The notes under the pieces: generated by a model | The model's database searches: none | The model's input: the letters and a program-made list of their open reading frames with translations, nothing else | Told to the model about the DNA's origin: nothing | Part shown: positions 6,332 to 8,633 of the stretch, piece after piece | Layout of the letters: every line of letters begins with the position of its first letter | How positions within the stretch are numbered: the first letter of the stretch is position 1 | Source: Paramuribaculum sp. | GTDB taxonomy: Bacteria; Bacteroidota; Bacteroidia; Bacteroidales; Muribaculaceae | Reading direction: 5' to 3' | Assembly: GCA_029062075.1 (NCBI GenBank) | Contig: JAIDQW010000093.1 | Location: 1 to 8,633 of the forward strand | DNA length: 8,633 bases | Position numbers and translations under genes: made by a program

Positions 6332-6457
6332 AATAGGGTTGGAAAACCCGTTGACACAGTATGAAATATGGCGGTGAAAGGCGCTTGATATAAGCCCCTC
6401 AGCCGGACAGAAAAAGCGAATAGAAGTAATTCACTATATGTCTAATTATTTTTTAGT
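6332..6457 (+). promoter_or_regulatory. Structured 5' leader of the SusC-like gene
   Basis: Two stem-loops are visible. The first is GGGTT-GGAA-AACCC at 6336-6349, right after the predicted transcription start. The second spans 6372-6405: an outer stem CGGTGA pairs with TCA-CCG (one bulged G at 6402), then after a two-A bulge an inner stem GGCGCTT pairs with AAGCCCC across loop GATAT with one C-C mismatch. Neither is followed by a U-run, so they do not look like intrinsic terminators. Two tiny reading frames start in the leader: MKYGGERRLI at 6361-6393, whose stop lies in the second hairpin, and MSNYFLV at 6438-6461, whose TGA overlaps the main ATG. I recognise no known riboswitch class. Confidence 0.5.
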
Positions 6458-8633
6458 ATGAAAAAGTTTTTATTATTGCTATTGACCGTGGCTACGTTCG
6501 CGATTGCATCAGCGCAGACGCGTACCGTAACCGGTAAGGTCGTTTCAGCAGACGATGACGAGCCTCTGGCAGGTGTAAGCGTCCTCCCCGTAGGCGGCGG
6601 CATGGGCACCTCTACCAATGAGGAGGGTGATTTCACTATTAAAGTGAACGCCAATGTTAAGAAACTCAGATTTACTTACGTTGGTATGCACACTCTCGAG
6701 GTGGAAATTACAGATGCTCCTCTTATGGTTAAAATGGTAAGCACAGACAATACTCTTGATGAGGTTATGGTCGTTGCTTACGGTACAGCAAAGAAATCTG
6801 CATATACCGGTGCGGCTTCAGTTGTGGATGCATCGGTAATTGAGGATCGTCTTGTTTCAAATGTTACAAACGCTTTGAGTGGTGTTGTTGCAGGTGTACA
6901 GACACTTAGCTCTAATGGTCAGCCTGGAACATCTTCAACTGTTCGTATTCGTGGTGTCGGATCAATCAACGCATCAATGAATCCTCTCTATGTGCTTGAC
7001 GGTATTCCTTATGATGGTGATATTTCAAGTATTAACCCCTCTGATATTGATCAGATGACTGTGCTAAAAGATGCTGCCGCTGCAGCTCTTTATGGTGCCC
7101 GCGGTGCCAACGGTGTCATCCTCATCACCACAAAGAGTGGTAAGCAGGGTAAGACTAATGTTACTCTTGATATGAAGTGGGGCGCAAATTCACGTCAGGT
7201 TACTAACTATGATGTGATTTCTTCTCCCGCAGAGTATATGGAACTCACATATGCTGCGCAGCGTAATGCAGCGATATATAATCTCGGTTATACTCCCTCT
7301 GCAGCTCATGCTTATGGTAACAGCCAGTTGTTCAAAGCAATCGGTTATCGCGTATTTACAACCCCTGACGGCGAAGATCTGATTATGCCAAATGGTAAAA
7401 TCAACCCCAATGCAACTCTCGGTTATTCAAATGGTGTGAACTATTTCACTCCCGATGATTGGGCTGATGTTTCTTTCCGTAACGGACTCCGCCAGGAATA
7501 TAATGTTGGTATTTCAGGCGCATCTGAAAAATTCAACTATTATCTCTCTGCAAACTATCTTGAAGATGAGGGCGTTATTGATAACTCAAGCTTCAATCGT
7601 ATTTCAACTCGTTTGAATGTTGATTACAATGTGACAAAATGGTTGAAAGTTGGTGCAAATATCAGCTACGCTTACTCTAAGTCTCAGTATCCTGATGAAC
7701 AGACTTCAACCGCATCTTCTGGTAACGCGTTCATGATTGCAAATACAATTGCTCCGGTTTATCCTATTTATGTACGTAATGCCGACGGCACAATTGCTTT
7801 CAATAAAGAATATGGTCATAATATATATGATTATGGTGATGGTAAGTCAACTGCATATTCTCGTCAGTTCTTCCCCATGGCAAACCCTGCCGGTCAGCTT
7901 GTATATGATAGAGAACGCTATCTGACAGACTTGTTCAACGGTAAGTGGTACGCTCAACTGAATCCCGTTAAAGGTCTTACAATCACAGGAACAGTTGGTA
8001 CAACTATCGACAATACCCGTTATAATATGGTGTCAAATCCGCTCTACGGTCAGTTCGCAGAGATGGGAGGTCAGTCACTCCAGCAGTCAGAACGAATCAG
8101 TGCTCTTAACCTTCAGGGACTTATCAATTATAACAAGACTTTCAATGAACTTCATACAATTGATATTCTTCTCGGTTATGAAAGCTACGAGCAGCATGAC
8201 GAATATGTCTATGCAATTGGTAGTGGTCTCTATAACCCAACCAACTGGACTGTAAACAATACACTTGCAAATAATCAGCGTAAAGGTTATGGTTCATATG
8301 GTGAGTATGCAACTCGTGGTTTCTTCGGTCGTGTAAACTATGATTACAATGAAACTTATTTCGGTAGCGTAAGCTATCGTCGTGATGCATCTTCTCGTTT
8401 CCATCCGGATAACCGTTGGGGTAACTTCTGGTCAATATCAGCAGCATGGAATATCGCTAACGAGTCATTCCTGAAAGACCAGACATCATGGCTTAACCAG
8501 TTGAAACTCCGTGCATCTTTTGGTCAGCAGGGTAACGATGGCATTGGTAACAACTATGCATATCTTGACCAGTACCAGATTACAGGTGAAGATAACTGGT
8601 CTGATGGTAAACTTGTCTATAAGGGTAATAAGG
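6458..8633 (+). CDS. SusC/RagA-family TonB-dependent outer-membrane transporter (3' end outside window)
   Basis: Imports oligomeric nutrients across the outer membrane, normally beneath a SusD-type lipoprotein lid and powered by TonB. The frame is open for 725 codons to the window end; the family is usually around 1000 residues, so roughly the last quarter of the barrel is missing. A signal peptide covers 1-19 (MKKFLLLLLTVATFAIASA, type I cleavage before QT). Next comes a carboxypeptidase-regulatory-like domain at about 22-95 (TVTGKVVSADDDEPLAGVSV, TNEEGDF), a TonB-box-like DEVMVVAYG at 101-109, and the plug domain at about 115-228. The plug has VRIRGVGSIN, PLYVLDGIP and the family signature LYGARGANGVILITTKSG. 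Aromatic-rich alternating strands of the barrel follow. The ATG is set by the signal peptide; no Shine-Dalgarno precedes it. Codon use (many GGT, CGT, TAT) differs from the GC-richer ilv genes, which may mean strong expression. The substrate is unknown. No SusD partner is in view. Confidence 0.95.
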   Translation, partial: MKKFLLLLLTVATFAIASAQTRTVTGKVVSADDDEPLAGVSVLPVGGGMGTSTNEEGDFTIKVNANVKKLRFTYVGMHTLEVEITDAPLMVKMVSTDNTLDEVMVVAYGTAKKSAYTGAASVVDASVIEDRLVSNVTNALSGVVAGVQTLSSNGQPGTSSTVRIRGVGSINASMNPLYVLDGIPYDGDISSINPSDIDQMTVLKDAAAAALYGARGANGVILITTKSGKQGKTNVTLDMKWGANSRQVTNYDVISSPAEYMELTYAAQRNAAIYNLGYTPSAAHAYGNSQLFKAIGYRVFTTPDGEDLIMPNGKINPNATLGYSNGVNYFTPDDWADVSFRNGLRQEYNVGISGASEKFNYYLSANYLEDEGVIDNSSFNRISTRLNVDYNVTKWLKVGANISYAYSKSQYPDEQTSTASSGNAFMIANTIAPVYPIYVRNADGTIAFNKEYGHNIYDYGDGKSTAYSRQFFPMANPAGQLVYDRERYLTDLFNGKWYAQLNPVKGLTITGTVGTTIDNTRYNMVSNPLYGQFAEMGGQSLQQSERISALNLQGLINYNKTFNELHTIDILLGYESYEQHDEYVYAIGSGLYNPTNWTVNNTLANNQRKGYGSYGEYATRGFFGRVNYDYNETYFGSVSYRRDASSRFHPDNRWGNFWSISAAWNIANESFLKDQTSWLNQLKLRASFGQQGNDGIGNNYAYLDQYQITGEDNWSDGKLVYKGNK

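Noticed and set aside
6442..6456. CTAA...TTAG inverted repeat just before the SusC ATG
   Set aside because: Only four A/T-rich pairs; too weak to claim as structure.
6332..6457. Known riboswitch such as cobalamin or SAM in the SusC leader
   Set aside because: The conserved boxes of these classes were not recognised and the leader is short; only generic hairpins are visible.
7737..8255. Small plus-strand frames inside the receptor gene
   Set aside because: Out of frame with the continuous SusC reading frame, which stays open from 6458 to the window end with family signatures.

Overview
The window reads as part of a Bacteroidales chromosome, most likely Muribaculaceae or a close relative. Three things point there. 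The gene order ilvD-ilvB-ilvN-acyl-ACP thioesterase-ilvC is the one known from Bacteroides. A SusC/RagA-type outer-membrane receptor follows. The promoter-like sites match the Bacteroidetes sigma-ABfr consensus (-7 TAnnTTTG, -33 TTTG), and the start codons lack Shine-Dalgarno sequences. The exact genus is inferred from protein flavour only.

Layout: positions 22-5992, minus strand, hold a tightly packed five-gene operon read right to left. These are ilvD (dihydroxy-acid dehydratase), ilvB and ilvN (acetohydroxyacid synthase large and small subunits), a FatA/FatB-type acyl-ACP thioesterase, and ilvC (ketol-acid reductoisomerase). Together IlvBN, IlvC and IlvD carry out the three shared steps of valine/isoleucine synthesis (and supply the leucine precursor 2-ketoisovalerate). 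The final transaminase (ilvE), threonine deaminase and leu genes are not in the window. The thioesterase is the odd member: it belongs to lipid metabolism but is locked into the operon by a 1-base stop/start overlap with ilvN. Bases 1-21 lie past the ilvC stop and are too short to interpret.

Positions 5993-6457 are a divergent, AT-rich control region. It holds a well-formed minus-strand promoter for ilvD with a stem-loop at the predicted mRNA 5' end, a plus-strand promoter for the receptor gene, and a set of short repeats (TTAACA-type motif, a 10-bp CG palindrome, a CCCGGG-centred inverted repeat). The receptor gene has a roughly 125-nt leader with two stem-loops and two tiny upstream reading frames. 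A second promoter-like site sits just upstream of ilvC.

Positions 6458-8633, plus strand, are one long open frame: the first 725 codons of a SusC/RagA TonB-dependent transporter. It is cut by the window end, and any SusD partner would lie beyond.

Most of the window is ordinary core metabolism. No mobile element, CRISPR array, rRNA or tRNA gene was seen. The points that deserve attention are the thioesterase inside the branched-chain amino acid operon, the fungal-Ilv5-like KARI, and the structured, repeat-containing divergent control region.
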